NCBI GenBank assembly: GCA_016219285.1
Contig: JACRNJ010000038.1
Location: forward strand, 1-61,054
Reading direction: 5' to 3'
Length of the DNA stretch: 61,054 nt
Source: Deltaproteobacteria bacterium
GTDB taxonomy: Bacteria; Desulfobacterota; GWC2-55-46; UBA9637
The first letter of the stretch is position 1, and every line of letters starts with the position of its first letter. Below are positions 15,451-24,402 of this stretch, piece after piece. The position numbers and the translations under genes were made by a program. The notes beneath the pieces are model-generated. The model saw only the letters and a program-made list of their open reading frames with translations, had not been told where the DNA came from and made no database searches.

Positions 15451-17008
15451 AGCGCGTCCTATCATGCTCCAAGGCACAGCCTCTCATGTGGGCAAGAGCA
15501 TCCTTGTTGCTGCGTTATGCCGCATATTTAAGGAGCATGGTTTGAAGGTTTCACCGTTTAAGGCGCAGAATATGGCTCTAAACTCATTCATTACAACTGA
15601 CGGCGGAGAGATAGGCAGGGCGCAGGCATTTCAGGCAGAGGCAGCTGGCATTCCGCCGAGTGTTGACATGAACCCAATCCTTTTAAAGCCAACATCTGAT
15701 ATGGGCAGTCAGGTGATTATTCACGGCAAGGTTTATGGCAATATGAAGGCCAAAGAGTATCACCGATTCAAGAAAGAGGCTGCGCAATATGTAATGGAGA
15801 GCTATAAAAAACTGGCTGCAAAAAACCATGTGATTGTTATTGAAGGCGCTGGAAGCCCTGCTGAAATAAACTTAAGGGAAAATGACATTGCAAATATGGG
15901 GTTGGCTGAGATGGTTGATGCGCCTGTAATTTTAATCGGAGATATTGACCGCGGCGGCGTATTTGCCTCGCTTGTTGGGACAATGGAGCTTTTAACCCCC
16001 TCTGAAAAACACAGGGTTAAAGGATTTATTATAAATAAGTTCAGGGGTGATATGGAGCTTTTAAAGCCAGGTCTCCAATTTCTTGAAGATAAAACAGGAC
16101 TGCCTGTCCTCGGCGTTGTGCCATATCTTAAAGATATAATTCTGCCGGATGAGGATGGAGTTGTATTGGAGGGACAAAAGATTTCGGATTTCGGATTTCG
16201 GATTTCGGATTTAAAATCGCAAATCGCAAATCGCAAATCGCAAATCGCAATTTCCATTATCAAACTTCCCCGTATCTCCAATTTTACGGATTTTGACCCG
16301 TTTCGTTTTGAGCCGGATGTTTCTCTTTACTATTTTACAGACCCTGTAGAAATGGATTATGCTGATGCAGTGATAATCCCTGGCAGCAAGAATACTTTAG
16401 AAGACCTTGAATGGTTGTGGAAGAGCGGCATTGCAGATGCGATTACAAATTATGCAAAACAGGGCGGCAGAGTCATCGGCATCTGCGGTGGTTTTCAAAT
16501 GCTTGGAAAGGCGGTAAAAGACCCTTATGGTACGGAATCTAACCTCGGAGAAATCAGAGGCCTCGGTTTATTGAATGTTGAGACAATTTTGGAAAGAGAG
16601 AAAAAGACCTATCAGGTGGAAGCAATGATAGATGCAAGATGCGAGATGCAAGATGCAAGAGTTAAAGGTTATGAAATACATATGGGTGAGACGGTTGGCG
16701 GGGAGCGGCCATTTTCAATCATAATAGATAGAAATAGTGCTTCGGTCAGCATAGAAGACGGCGCTGTGTCAAATGATGGCAAAATTTGGGGCACATACAT
16801 CCATGGCATATTTGACAATGATGAGTTCAGGACCGAACTGTTAAATGAGATTAGGGCCAAAAAAAGGCTGCGTATGCAAAGGATTATTTCCTTTCAAGAT
16901 GTAAAAAATAAAGGGATAAAAGAACTGGCAGAGGTTGTAAATAAAAGCATTGACACTCAAAAACTTTATTATACAATAGGCCGTTTTTCTGATTTATCAG
17001 GCTGCTGA
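15440..17008 (+). CDS. cbiP: Cobyric acid synthase CbiP
   Basis: CbiP amidates the side chains b, d, e and g of adenosylcobyrinate diamide. The N-terminal dethiobiotin-synthetase-like ATPase shows MLQGTASHVGKSILVAALCR and FKAQNMALNSF, then VIEGAGSPAEINL and DIDRGGVFASLVGT. The C-terminal glutamine amidotransferase shows VIIPGSKNTLEDL, the nucleophile region GRVIGICGGFQMLGK and the HGIFDNDEFR histidine. Heptad inserts at 16178-16252 and 16628-16660 encode FGFRISDLKSQIANRKSQIA and DARCEMQDAR. Last gene of the operon; CbiA, CbiB and nucleotide-loop genes are not in this window. Confidence 0.94.
   Translation: MMSKARPIMLQGTASHVGKSILVAALCRIFKEHGLKVSPFKAQNMALNSFITTDGGEIGRAQAFQAEAAGIPPSVDMNPILLKPTSDMGSQVIIHGKVYGNMKAKEYHRFKKEAAQYVMESYKKLAAKNHVIVIEGAGSPAEINLRENDIANMGLAEMVDAPVILIGDIDRGGVFASLVGTMELLTPSEKHRVKGFIINKFRGDMELLKPGLQFLEDKTGLPVLGVVPYLKDIILPDEDGVVLEGQKISDFGFRISDLKSQIANRKSQIAISIIKLPRISNFTDFDPFRFEPDVSLYYFTDPVEMDYADAVIIPGSKNTLEDLEWLWKSGIADAITNYAKQGGRVIGICGGFQMLGKAVKDPYGTESNLGEIRGLGLLNVETILEREKKTYQVEAMIDARCEMQDARVKGYEIHMGETVGGERPFSIIIDRNSASVSIEDGAVSNDGKIWGTYIHGIFDNDEFRTELLNEIRAKKRLRMQRIISFQDVKNKGIKELAEVVNKSIDTQKLYYTIGRFSDLSGC
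16178..16252 (+). repeat. Heptad repeats inside cbiP
   Basis: Four GATTTCG units are followed by five AATCGCA units. The halves are roughly complementary and in frame. Confidence 0.8.
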
Positions 17009-17050
17009 AAAACTCATCAACCGCCTTGTGGTTGTTGAGTTTTTCAACAA
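17004..17050 (+). terminator. Terminator hairpin after cbiP
   Basis: GAAAAACTCATCAACC pairs with GGTTGTTGAGTTTTTC across a seven-base loop. The stem is long and its right arm has the T-run. It overlaps the cbiP stop and ends the cobalamin operon. Confidence 0.7.
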
Positions 17051-17079
17051 GCTATAAGCTATCGGTATAGCTTTATCCC

Positions 17080-17109
17080 TTGACAACGATGACACAGTTT
17101 TTGTATATT
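17080..17109 (+). promoter_or_regulatory. Candidate promoter of the yceD-rpmF-fatty acid operon
   Basis: TTGACA at 17080-17085 and TATATT at 17104-17109 are separated by 18 bases. The site lies 20 bases before the ATG at 17130, directly after the cobalamin-operon terminator. Confidence 0.55.
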
Positions 17110-17129
17110 ATAAAACTCATAAAATTCCA

Positions 17130-17654
17130 ATGAAGGTGGATATACGCGATATACTTGAGGAGGGGTTGCATCTCAATATTGCAGAAAATGGCAGTGAATT
17201 GCAGCCTACCGCTAATAAGGTAGATTTTTTAATTCTGTCGCCTGTTTCTGCAAATCTTACACTGCTAAAATCAGATGAAGATGTATTTGTAAGAGGAGGT
17301 ATGGCGTCTGTCCTTAAGTTTAGCTGTGCCAGATGTTTGAAAGAATTTGAGCAGAAAATAAGTTCTAATATAGACGTTGTCTACTCAATTGCTCCTGAAC
17401 ATGGCTTAAAAGAGAAGGAACTCTCGATGGAAGAAACCAGCATCAACTATTTAAAAGGCGCTGAGATAGATATAAATGCAGTTCTTTTTGAGCAGCTTTC
17501 ATTAGATATACCAATGCAGCCTGTATGCGGACCTAATTGCAAAGGGCTCTGCCCGAAGTGCGGCGCAGATTTAAATCAGGGGAATTGCGGCTGCCATGCG
17601 ACAGATCATACAGATACAAGGTTTGCCAAGTTGAAACAACTCAAACTCAAATAA
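17130..17654 (+). CDS. yceD: YceD/DUF177 family protein, zinc-ribbon type
   Basis: The 174-aa protein carries FSCARCLKEF, the DUF177 signature, and a C-terminal cysteine cluster CGPNCKGLCPKCGADLNQG, then CGC, that probably binds zinc. YceD homologues almost always precede rpmF and are linked to 23S rRNA accumulation and ribosome assembly. Here too it comes just before rpmF and the plsX-fab genes. The start follows a candidate promoter by only ~20 bases, leaving a short leader. Confidence 0.88.
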   Translation: MKVDIRDILEEGLHLNIAENGSELQPTANKVDFLILSPVSANLTLLKSDEDVFVRGGMASVLKFSCARCLKEFEQKISSNIDVVYSIAPEHGLKEKELSMEETSINYLKGAEIDINAVLFEQLSLDIPMQPVCGPNCKGLCPKCGADLNQGNCGCHATDHTDTRFAKLKQLKLK

Positions 17655-17800
17655 AAAATGATTCACAGATTATAAAAACAAGATTACACAGATGACGGCA
17701 TTGCTGTCATTCTGAGGGCAAAACCATAAGAATCTCAAACCGAGATTCCTGTGGAATCGTATTCTAAAATCTGTGTAATCAGTTATTAAAGGAGAAAAAG
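17655..17800. repeat. Inverted repeats between yceD and rpmF
   Basis: GATTACACAGAT on the left pairs with ATCTGTGTAATC on the right, enclosing further short complementary pieces. It is of the same degenerate hairpin style as the heptad arrays. A GGAG ribosome binding site for rpmF follows. Confidence 0.5.
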
Positions 17801-17980
17801 ATGCCAAATCCTAAAAAGAGACATTCCAGGACAAGAAGAAATAACCGCAGAAGCCATGATGCACTGTCAAAGCCCGCCATTTCACTATGCCCTCAATGCG
17901 GAGAACCCAAGGCCCCTCATCATATCTGCCCTAACTGCGGCACATATAAAGGCAGAGAGGTCATAAAAAGCAAGGAGTAA
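17801..17980 (+). CDS. rpmF: 50S ribosomal protein L32
   Basis: A 59-aa basic protein: MPNPKKRHSRTRRNNRRSHD is the standard L32 N-terminus, followed by a zinc ribbon with two Cys pairs (CPQCGEPKAPH, then CPNCGTYKGREV). A component of the large ribosomal subunit. AAAGGAGAAAAAG precedes the ATG. Heptad repeats (GGTAACT units) separate it from plsX. Confidence 0.97.
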   Translation: MPNPKKRHSRTRRNNRRSHDALSKPAISLCPQCGEPKAPHHICPNCGTYKGREVIKSKE

Positions 17981-18028
17981 TTATCAGTGAACAGTGAGCG
18001 GTGAACAGCTATCAGCGAAAGACAAAAA

Positions 18029-18065
18029 CTGGTAACTGGTAACTGGTAACTGGTAACTGATAACC
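18029..18065. repeat. GGTAACT heptad repeats before plsX
   Basis: Four consecutive GGTAACT units and a fifth variant run up to the plsX ATG. No obvious ribosome binding site lies between the array and the start, so the array may provide or mask it. Confidence 0.8.
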
Positions 18066-18066
18066 G

Positions 18067-19119
18067 ATGAAGATAGCCGTTGATGCAATGGGTGGAGATT
18101 ACGCCCCTTCTGTTGTGGTAGAGGGCGCAGTGTTGGCTGCCGGAGAGCTTGATATCCCCTTAATACTGGTTGGCGATAAAACCAGAATTGAGGATGAACT
18201 TGTCAGGCATAAATGGCAAGGTCTTCCCCTCTCTATTAAGCATACCTCTCAAGTTGTCGGCATGGATGAATCCCCTGGTCAGGCAATTAGAAAAAAGAAG
18301 GATTCATCTATCAGGGTCTGCTTTGACCTGGTCAAGAACGGAGAAGCTAATGCTGTTGTGAGCGCAGGCAATTCGGGGGCTGCAATGGCCGCCGGCATAT
18401 TTGTGCTTAGAAATTTAAAAGGTGTTGACCGCCCTGCCATAGCAGTGATCCTGCCTACCAAGAAAGAACCTGTCATAGTATTGGATGCTGGCGGGAATGT
18501 TGACTGCAAGCCCATACATCTGGTTCAGTTTGCGCTTATGGGCTCTGTTTATGCCAAATATATACTCAAGAAAAATAACCCTAAGATTGGTCTCCTTTCA
18601 AACGGTGAAGAAGAAGGCAAGGGTAATGAACTTACAAGAGAAACCCATGAGATATTAAAAGATAGTTCTTTTAACTATCTTAACTATATTGGTTATGTAG
18701 AAGGCAGGGATATATTTTCAGGGGATTTGAATGTAGTAGTGTGCGACGGATTTGTGGGGAATGTGGTGCTTAAGGTGACCGAAGGCGTAGCCGAGGCGCT
18801 TACATCAATGCTTAAAAAAGAAATCATGGCAAGCATTTCTGCCAAGTTCGGATATCTGCTTGCTAAAGGCGCACTTGAAAATGTAAAAAAGAAGGTGGAC
18901 TATGCAGAATATGGCGGGGCGCCGCTTCTTGGCATAGATGGCATCGGCATCATAAGCCACGGCGCGTCTGATGCCAAAGCAATAAAAAATGCCATAAAGG
19001 TCGCATCTGAATGCGCCAAAAACAAGATTAACCGCCATCTATTAGAAGAACTTGAAAAAAGTCAGATTCTCCAGAAGCTCGGAGATCAAACGCCTCTGCG
19101 TTCTGCAGAAGAAGGATAG
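18067..19119 (+). CDS. plsX: Phosphate acyltransferase PlsX
   Basis: PlsX makes acyl-phosphate from acyl-ACP for membrane phospholipid synthesis. The protein begins [19 protein letters not shown] and contains [50 protein letters not shown] and [21 protein letters not shown], all family hallmarks. 350 aa is normal. It lies between rpmF and fabH, the classical arrangement, and no repeat interrupts it. Confidence 0.96.
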   Translation: MKIAVDAMGGDYAPSVVVEGAVLAAGELDIPLILVGDKTRIEDELVRHKWQGLPLSIKHTSQVVGMDESPGQAIRKKKDSSIRVCFDLVKNGEANAVVSAGNSGAAMAAGIFVLRNLKGVDRPAIAVILPTKKEPVIVLDAGGNVDCKPIHLVQFALMGSVYAKYILKKNNPKIGLLSNGEEEGKGNELTRETHEILKDSSFNYLNYIGYVEGRDIFSGDLNVVVCDGFVGNVVLKVTEGVAEALTSMLKKEIMASISAKFGYLLAKGALENVKKKVDYAEYGGAPLLGIDGIGIISHGASDAKAIKNAIKVASECAKNKINRHLLEELEKSQILQKLGDQTPLRSAEEG

Positions 19120-19127
19120 CGGTTCTG

Positions 19128-20102
19128 ATGATTAGAACAAGCATAATTGGAACAGGTTCTTATGTGCCTTCAAGGGTTATTAAAAATCAGGACCTTGAAC
19201 GTATGGTGGATACCAGCGATGAGTGGATTACCTCCAGAACAGGCATAAAGGAAAGAAGGATTGCAGATAGTGAAACTACAAATGAGATTGCCACAAAAAC
19301 TGCAAAAAATGCCCTTAAGGCAGCAGGCGTTTCCCCCAAAGAAATAGACCTGATTATTGTAGGCACAGTCACACCGGAGATGTTGTTCCCGTCCACTGCC
19401 TGCTTTGTGCAGGCTCATATTGGCGCCAACAGAGGGATCCCTGCCTTTGATATATCCGCGGCATGCTCCGGCTTCCTCTATGCATTAGATGCAGCAGATA
19501 AATACATACGGGCAGGAATCCACAAAAAGGCCTTGGTCATAGGGGTAGATCTGTTTTCTCATATTATTGATTGGAAGGACAGAAATACATGCATTCTGTT
19601 TGGAGACGGCGCCGGTGCTGTTGTGCTCTCCGGTGAAAAAGGCAAAAACGGCATACTCTCAACTCACATCCATGCTGATGGCCATTACTGGAAAATGCTG
19701 TATACCCCTCTTTGTTTAACCTCAAGCCCTTTTCACAATAAGCCTCATGAAAATTCCTTTTTAAGAATGCAAGGCAATGAAACATTCAAGATTGCAGTCA
19801 GGACAATGAGCGAAGTATGCCATGAGGCATTAGACCATAATGGGCTGAAGGTTGAGGATGTCTCGCTTTTAATTCCGCATCAGGCGAATATGCGCATAAT
19901 AAAGGCTACTGCAGAAAGATTGGGGCTGCCGGAAGAAAAGATTTACATAAACCTTGATAAATATGGCAATACATCTGCCGGCTCTATCCCTCTTGCCCTT
20001 GATGAGGCAGTTAAAAAGGGGGTTGTAAAAAAAGGAGATATTATACTTTTTGTTGCCTTTGGCGGCGGGTTTACATGGGCAGCGGCAGTGGTGAGGTGGT
20101 AA
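19128..20102 (+). CDS. fabH: 3-oxoacyl-ACP synthase III FabH
   Basis: Condenses acetyl-CoA with malonyl-ACP to start fatty-acid synthesis. The triad is visible: Cys in ISAACSGFLYALDAAD, His in IPHQANMRIIKATAERL and Asn in YGNTSAGSIPLALDEA. The N-terminus (IIGTGSYVPSRVIKNQDLE, DTSDEWITSRTGIKERR) is typical. 324 aa. Nine bases separate it from plsX, and the fabD start follows two bases after the stop. Confidence 0.96.
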   Translation: MIRTSIIGTGSYVPSRVIKNQDLERMVDTSDEWITSRTGIKERRIADSETTNEIATKTAKNALKAAGVSPKEIDLIIVGTVTPEMLFPSTACFVQAHIGANRGIPAFDISAACSGFLYALDAADKYIRAGIHKKALVIGVDLFSHIIDWKDRNTCILFGDGAGAVVLSGEKGKNGILSTHIHADGHYWKMLYTPLCLTSSPFHNKPHENSFLRMQGNETFKIAVRTMSEVCHEALDHNGLKVEDVSLLIPHQANMRIIKATAERLGLPEEKIYINLDKYGNTSAGSIPLALDEAVKKGVVKKGDIILFVAFGGGFTWAAAVVRW

Positions 20103-20104
20103 AG

Positions 20105-21079
20105 ATGATTTACGATTTACGATTTGCGAATGACGATTTAAAATCGAAAATTGCTTTTATCTTCCCCGGCCAGGGATCCCAGTGTCTTGGTATGGCAAAG
20201 GGATTCTACGATAGATATGCCGATGCAAAGAAGATTTTTCGAGAAGCCAGCGATACACTGCATCTTGATATGGCAAGGCTCTGTTTTGAAGGCCCTATTG
20301 AAGAGCTTAATCTTACGCAGAATACCCAGCCTGCCTTATTAACCGCAAGTATAGCAGCGCTTAAATGTTTGGAGCAGGAAGTTTCTATAAAACCCCAACT
20401 GCTGGCAGGCCACAGCCTTGGAGAATATACTGCCTTGGTTGCCTGCGGAGCATTGGATTTTAAGGATGCGGTCAGATTGGTTAACATGAGAGGAAGGTTT
20501 ATGCAGGATGCTGTACCGCAAGGTATTGGCGCTATGGCAGCCATACTTGGACTTACAAGAGAAATTGTAGAGGAGATTTGCAAAGAAACCAGCACAGAAA
20601 AAAGTATTGTTGTCCCTGCAAATTTTAACAGCCCGGAGCAGACCGTCATATCCGGCCATAAAGAGGCGGTTGAAAGAGCGTCTAATCTTGCAAGAGATAG
20701 AAAGGCAAAAAAGGTCATACCCTTGTCTGTAAGCGTCCCTTCTCATTCTCCGCTTATGAAGCCAGCATCCAAGAAACTTGCAAAAGAGCTGGACGGCATA
20801 AAAATTAAGACATTCAACACACCTGTAATTACAAATGTGGAGGCAGAACCCTTATTAGCAGAAACACGTGTCAAATGGCTTCTTGAAAAACAACTTTACA
20901 CCCCTGTCAGATGGGTTGAATCTATTAAAAGGATGCGGCAGGAAGGTGTAGAAACCATTATAGAAATCGGGCCTGGCAGGGTGCTAACAAGTCTTGTGAA
21001 GAGGATAGACAGCAGTATAAAGACAATAAACATAGAGAAACCGGAGGATATTGAAATGATAGTAGGGAGTAAGCAGTAA
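20105..21079 (+). CDS. fabD: Malonyl-CoA:ACP transacylase FabD with repeat-encoded N-terminus
   Basis: Moves malonyl from CoA to ACP. Core motifs: IAFIFPGQGSQCLGMAKG, the nucleophile GHSLGEYTALVACGAL, the Arg in VRLVNMRGRFMQ and SVPSHSPLMKPA. The native N-terminus of the family starts close to IAFIFPGQGSQ. Here the first ~15 residues (MIYDLRFANDDLKSK) are translated from TTTACGA-type heptad repeats, the same array type that sits inside cbiD. I use the ATG at 20105; a longer frame exists upstream but overlaps fabH. Confidence 0.95.
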   Translation: MIYDLRFANDDLKSKIAFIFPGQGSQCLGMAKGFYDRYADAKKIFREASDTLHLDMARLCFEGPIEELNLTQNTQPALLTASIAALKCLEQEVSIKPQLLAGHSLGEYTALVACGALDFKDAVRLVNMRGRFMQDAVPQGIGAMAAILGLTREIVEEICKETSTEKSIVVPANFNSPEQTVISGHKEAVERASNLARDRKAKKVIPLSVSVPSHSPLMKPASKKLAKELDGIKIKTFNTPVITNVEAEPLLAETRVKWLLEKQLYTPVRWVESIKRMRQEGVETIIEIGPGRVLTSLVKRIDSSIKTINIEKPEDIEMIVGSKQ

Positions 21080-21131
21080 GCAGTATGCAGTAAAGTTTTC
21101 TGCCTACTGCCTACTCCTTACTGCTTACTGT
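21062..21131. repeat. Inverted heptad repeats between fabD and fabG
   Basis: AGTAAGCAGTAAGCAGTATG on the left pairs with CTACTCCTTACTGCTTACTG on the right through 7-bp units. The fabD stop lies within the left arm. Confidence 0.75.
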
Positions 21132-21149
21132 ATTGAAAGGGGGTTTTTT

Positions 21150-21890
21150 ATGATTCTCAAAGATAAGGTTGCCCTTGTTACAGGCGCCGCACAGGGCATA
21201 GGGAAAGCCATAGCCTTAAGACTTGCAAGCAGCGGCGCTGATTTAGTCATCGTTGATATGAACCTTGAAAAGGCGCAGGAAACTGCTAAAGAAGTAGAGA
21301 ACCTTGGCAGAAGGGCAATAGCGCTCAAAACAAATGTGGCAAACCTTCAGGAGGCGGAGGCCATGGTGGATGAGACAGTTGCCAAGCTTGGGGCAATCCA
21401 TATATTGGTCAACAACGCCGGAATTACAAGAGACGCCCTTATCCTGAGAATGAAGGAAGAAGATTGGGATGCAGTAATTGATGTAAATCTAAAAGGTGTT
21501 TTTAACTGCACAAAGGCCGCTGTGAAGTATATGGCAAAGCAGAGATACGGGCGTATTGTAAATATTGCATCCATTGTTGGAGAGATGGGCAACGCAGGAC
21601 AGGCAAACTATTCTGCCAGCAAGGCAGCCGTTATAGCCCTTGCAAAGACAGTAGCAAGAGAATTTGCGTCAAGGAACATTACCTGCAATGCCATTGCCCC
21701 TGGTTTTATAGAGACAGCAATGACGCAGGCCTTGTCTTCCAAGGTAAGAGAGGAACTGGCAAAACAGATACCACTGGCCAGGCTTGGAATGCCTGAGGAT
21801 GTAGCTGAGGGTGTACTCTTTCTGGTCTCAGACGCTGCCAACTACATTACAGGGCAGGTTCTGAATATAAACGGCGGTATGTATATGTAG
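21150..21890 (+). CDS. fabG: 3-oxoacyl-ACP reductase FabG
   Basis: NADPH-dependent short-chain reductase of the elongation cycle. TGAAQGIGKAIALRLA is the cofactor loop, NNAGITRD the family stabilising motif, NIASIVGEMGNAGQANYSASKAA supplies Ser, Tyr and Lys of the catalytic site, and INGGMYM is the standard C-terminus. 246 aa. AAAGGGGG precedes the ATG. Confidence 0.96.
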   Translation: MILKDKVALVTGAAQGIGKAIALRLASSGADLVIVDMNLEKAQETAKEVENLGRRAIALKTNVANLQEAEAMVDETVAKLGAIHILVNNAGITRDALILRMKEEDWDAVIDVNLKGVFNCTKAAVKYMAKQRYGRIVNIASIVGEMGNAGQANYSASKAAVIALAKTVAREFASRNITCNAIAPGFIETAMTQALSSKVREELAKQIPLARLGMPEDVAEGVLFLVSDAANYITGQVLNINGGMYM

Positions 21891-21987
21891 AATACAGGGG
21901 CTGTCTCATTATCCTTTGACAAATTATTTAATTAAATGATATAGAGGATACACTCTGTAAAAATAAACAAAAACAAGGAGGTTTAAA

Positions 21988-22224
21988 ATGGTTCTAGAAA
22001 ATAAGGTTAAGAAAATTATAGTTGATCAGCTGGGTGTGACCGAGGAGGAGGTAAAATCAGAGGCATCTTTTGTTGACGACCTGGGAGCAGACTCGCTTGA
22101 TACCGTAGAAATGGTGATGGCATTTGAAGAGGAATTCAACATAGAGATACCTGACGATGATGCTGAAAAAATAAAGACCGTCAAGGATGCTGTTGATTAT
22201 ATAAATAAAAAGGCTGCAAAGTAG
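21988..22224 (+). CDS. acpP: Acyl carrier protein
   Basis: A 78-aa acidic protein with the phosphopantetheine attachment site [20 protein letters not shown] (Ser in DSLD). It carries growing acyl chains for the Fab enzymes encoded around it. A strong AAGGAGG lies upstream. The leader (21891-21987) holds CCTTTGACAAATTATTTAAT, related to the CCCTTGACA hairpin arms, but with no clear second arm. Confidence 0.97.
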   Translation: MVLENKVKKIIVDQLGVTEEEVKSEASFVDDLGADSLDTVEMVMAFEEEFNIEIPDDDAEKIKTVKDAVDYINKKAAK

Positions 22225-22305
22225 TTTTTTAGAAGCGACCAGAGGCTAGAGACTAGCGGTTGGTAAAAGCTATCAACAATCTAGTCTCTAATTTTTTTCA
22301 AGAAA
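22225..22305. repeat. Inverted repeat between acpP and fabF
   Basis: GAGGCTAGAGACTAG on the left pairs partly with CAATCTAGTCTCTAAT on the right. It is a degenerate hairpin of the heptad type. Confidence 0.5.
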
Positions 22306-22311
22306 GATAAT

Positions 22312-23550
22312 ATGAAAAGACGCATCGTTATCACAGGAATAGGCATTATCAGCCCGCTTGGAACCGGCATAGAAAAAAACTGGAATGGGGTTGTTGAGGG
22401 CAAATCCGGCATAAGGCGGATTACCAGGTTTGATACCGCAAACTACCCTGTCAAGATAGCAGGCGAAGTTCCTGACTTTAATCCGGAAGAATTTATAGAG
22501 AAAAAAGAGATTAAAAAGATGGACACATTTATCCATTATGCAATAGCAGCAAGCATAATGGCTGCAAAAGATGCAGGATTAGAGATAACATCAGAAAATG
22601 CAGAAAGGGTCGGGGTTTATATAGGGTCAGGCATTGGCGGCCTCCCTGCTATAGAGCATTGGCATAACATCTTAAACGAAAAAGGTCCTAACAGAATAAC
22701 ACCATTTTTTATACCAATGGTCATTATAAACCTTGCATCAGGTCAAGTTTCTATACAGCTTGGGGCAAAAGGACCAAACAGTTGCGCAGTAACTGCATGC
22801 GCTACAGGTAATAATTCAATAGGAGATGCGTTTAAAATCATAGAGCGTGGAGATGCGGATGTAATGATCGCAGGCGGGACAGAGTCTGTCATATCCCCGC
22901 TTTGTGTTGCAGGATTTAGCGCCATGAAGGCTCTTTCCACAAGAAACCATGCACCTGAAAAAGCCAGCCGCCCATTTGATAAAGACAGGGACGGCTTTGT
23001 TTTGGGCGAAGGGGCAGGGATATTGGTTCTTGAAGAGATGGAGACCGCTAAAAAACGCGGCACAAGAATTTATGCTGAGATTATTGGTTACGGAATGACT
23101 GCCGATGCCTTTCATATAACAAATCCTGCGCCGGAAGGGGAAGGCGCTGTAAGGTGTATGACTATGGCTTTAAAATCGGCTGATGTAAATTTTGAAGATG
23201 TGGATTATATCAATGCCCACGGCACATCAACGCCTGTAGGTGATGCGGCTGAAACCATGGCGATAAAAAAAGTTTTTCAGGGACATGCAAAAAGACTTGC
23301 GGTAAGTTCTACAAAGAGCATGACAGGGCATTTACTCGGGGCTGCCGGAGGAATAGAAGCGGCAATAACAGTTCTTTCTATTTATAACAGCATAATGCCG
23401 CCGACCATAAATTATGAAACACCTGATGCCGCATGCGACTTAGACTATGTGCCAAATAAGGCAAGAGAAAGAAAAATAAATATAGCGATGTCAAACTCCT
23501 TTGGTTTTGGCGGAACCAATGCGACATTGGTGTTTAAAAAATTCACGTAG
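22312..23550 (+). CDS. fabF: 3-oxoacyl-ACP synthase II FabF
   Basis: Elongating condensing enzyme. Catalytic Cys in [18 protein letters not shown], histidines in [16 protein letters not shown] and [13 protein letters not shown], and the terminal [15 protein letters not shown] are all present. 412 aa. The fatty-acid operon ends here; the following gap holds a dispersed repeat before rpiB. Confidence 0.96.
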   Translation: MKRRIVITGIGIISPLGTGIEKNWNGVVEGKSGIRRITRFDTANYPVKIAGEVPDFNPEEFIEKKEIKKMDTFIHYAIAASIMAAKDAGLEITSENAERVGVYIGSGIGGLPAIEHWHNILNEKGPNRITPFFIPMVIINLASGQVSIQLGAKGPNSCAVTACATGNNSIGDAFKIIERGDADVMIAGGTESVISPLCVAGFSAMKALSTRNHAPEKASRPFDKDRDGFVLGEGAGILVLEEMETAKKRGTRIYAEIIGYGMTADAFHITNPAPEGEGAVRCMTMALKSADVNFEDVDYINAHGTSTPVGDAAETMAIKKVFQGHAKRLAVSSTKSMTGHLLGAAGGIEAAITVLSIYNSIMPPTINYETPDAACDLDYVPNKARERKINIAMSNSFGFGGTNATLVFKKFT

Positions 23551-23573
23551 TTGCCCATTGATGGGCGTATTAA

Positions 23574-23700
23574 CCCGAAAAATGCATTTGGTTTTTATTT
23601 TTCGTGGCAAACGCAAGATTTGAGCCAAAGCCTGCCCCTGAAAGTTTCTATCAGGGGACTTCGTTTGCCAGAAAATGCAATTGCATTTTCTGGGTTAAAG
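23574..23700 (-). repeat. Inverted relative of the composite repeat, between fabF and rpiB
   Basis: CCCGAAAAATGCATTTGG, GGCAAACGCAAGATTTGAGC and TTTGCCAGAAAATGCAATTG resemble, in opposite orientation, the composite repeats at 1257-1446 and 56742-56955 (CTCAAATCTTGCGTTTGCC). Internal palindrome AAAATGCAATTGCATTTT. Confidence 0.6.
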
Positions 23701-23741
23701 ACGCAGATGAATCGGCAAACTACCAGCAGAAGGACAACACA

Positions 23742-24200
23742 TTGGAAACCATTGCTATCGCCAGCGACCATGCCGGCCTGGAATTGAAGGAAGATATAAA
23801 AATATTTTTAAAAGAAAAGGGATTTGATGTCCTTGACATGGGGACAAACGGCAGTGAATCGGTTGACTATCCAGATTACGGCATTCCTGTTGCCGAAAGG
23901 GTTTCCATAGGAGAGATTGAAAAAGGGATACTTATTTGCGGGACAGGCATTGGCATGTCAATAGTTGCAAATAAATTTTCAAATGTAAGGGCTGCCATAG
24001 TAAATGATGTATATTCTGCAAAGATGGCAAGAGAACACAACGATGCTAATATCCTCGTCATCGGCGGAAGGATTGCCGGTAAAGGACTTGCAAGGGAAAT
24101 GGTAAAAACGTGGCTTGAGGCAAAATTTGAAGGCGGCAGGCACCAGAAAAGGCTGGATAAGATAAAAGATATTGAGAAAGGGATGAAATATAAAATCTAA
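23742..24200 (+). CDS. rpiB: Ribose-5-phosphate isomerase B
   Basis: The protein starts LETIAIASDHAGLELKEDIK and carries the RpiB motifs GTNGSESVDYPDYGIPVAE, ILICGTGIGMSIVANKF (Cys of the active site) and NVRAAIVNDVYSAKMAREHNDANIL. I choose a TTG start at 23742 because AGAAGGA lies 7 bases upstream and gives the usual ~150 aa. The frame is open upstream to 23604, but that part is translated repeat. RpiB interconverts ribose 5-phosphate and ribulose 5-phosphate. It stands between fabF and glyA, an order seen in related phyla. Confidence 0.92.
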   Translation: METIAIASDHAGLELKEDIKIFLKEKGFDVLDMGTNGSESVDYPDYGIPVAERVSIGEIEKGILICGTGIGMSIVANKFSNVRAAIVNDVYSAKMAREHNDANILVIGGRIAGKGLAREMVKTWLEAKFEGGRHQKRLDKIKDIEKGMKYKI

Positions 24201-24400
24201 ATCCTAATGTCTAAATCCTAATTTCTAATAAATCCTTGACAGGAAGAATATCTGTCAAGGATAAAATGTCAAATGTCAAAAAAACATTGAAAATTTAGTC
24301 ATTGGACATTTCATTAGAAATTAGATATTTGGATTTGGAAATTTTGAATTTGTTTGGAATTTCGTATTTTGGATTTAGGATTTATATTTAGCAGAGAGGG
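24200..24400. repeat. AT-rich heptad repeats and a CCTTGACA hairpin before glyA
   Basis: Left units (AAATCCTAATGTCTAAATCC) and right units (TTTGGATTTAGGATTTATAT) are largely complementary across 200 bases. Inside, CCTTGACAGG/CTGTCAAGG (24234-24262) is a separate hairpin of the CCCTTGACA family. The glyA ribosome binding site (GAGAGGG) follows. Confidence 0.7.
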
Positions 24401-24402
24401 AA

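Noticed and set aside
2761-16660. CRISPR-like reading of the short repeats
   Set aside because: Units are 7 bp and adjacent, with no spacers and no cas genes.
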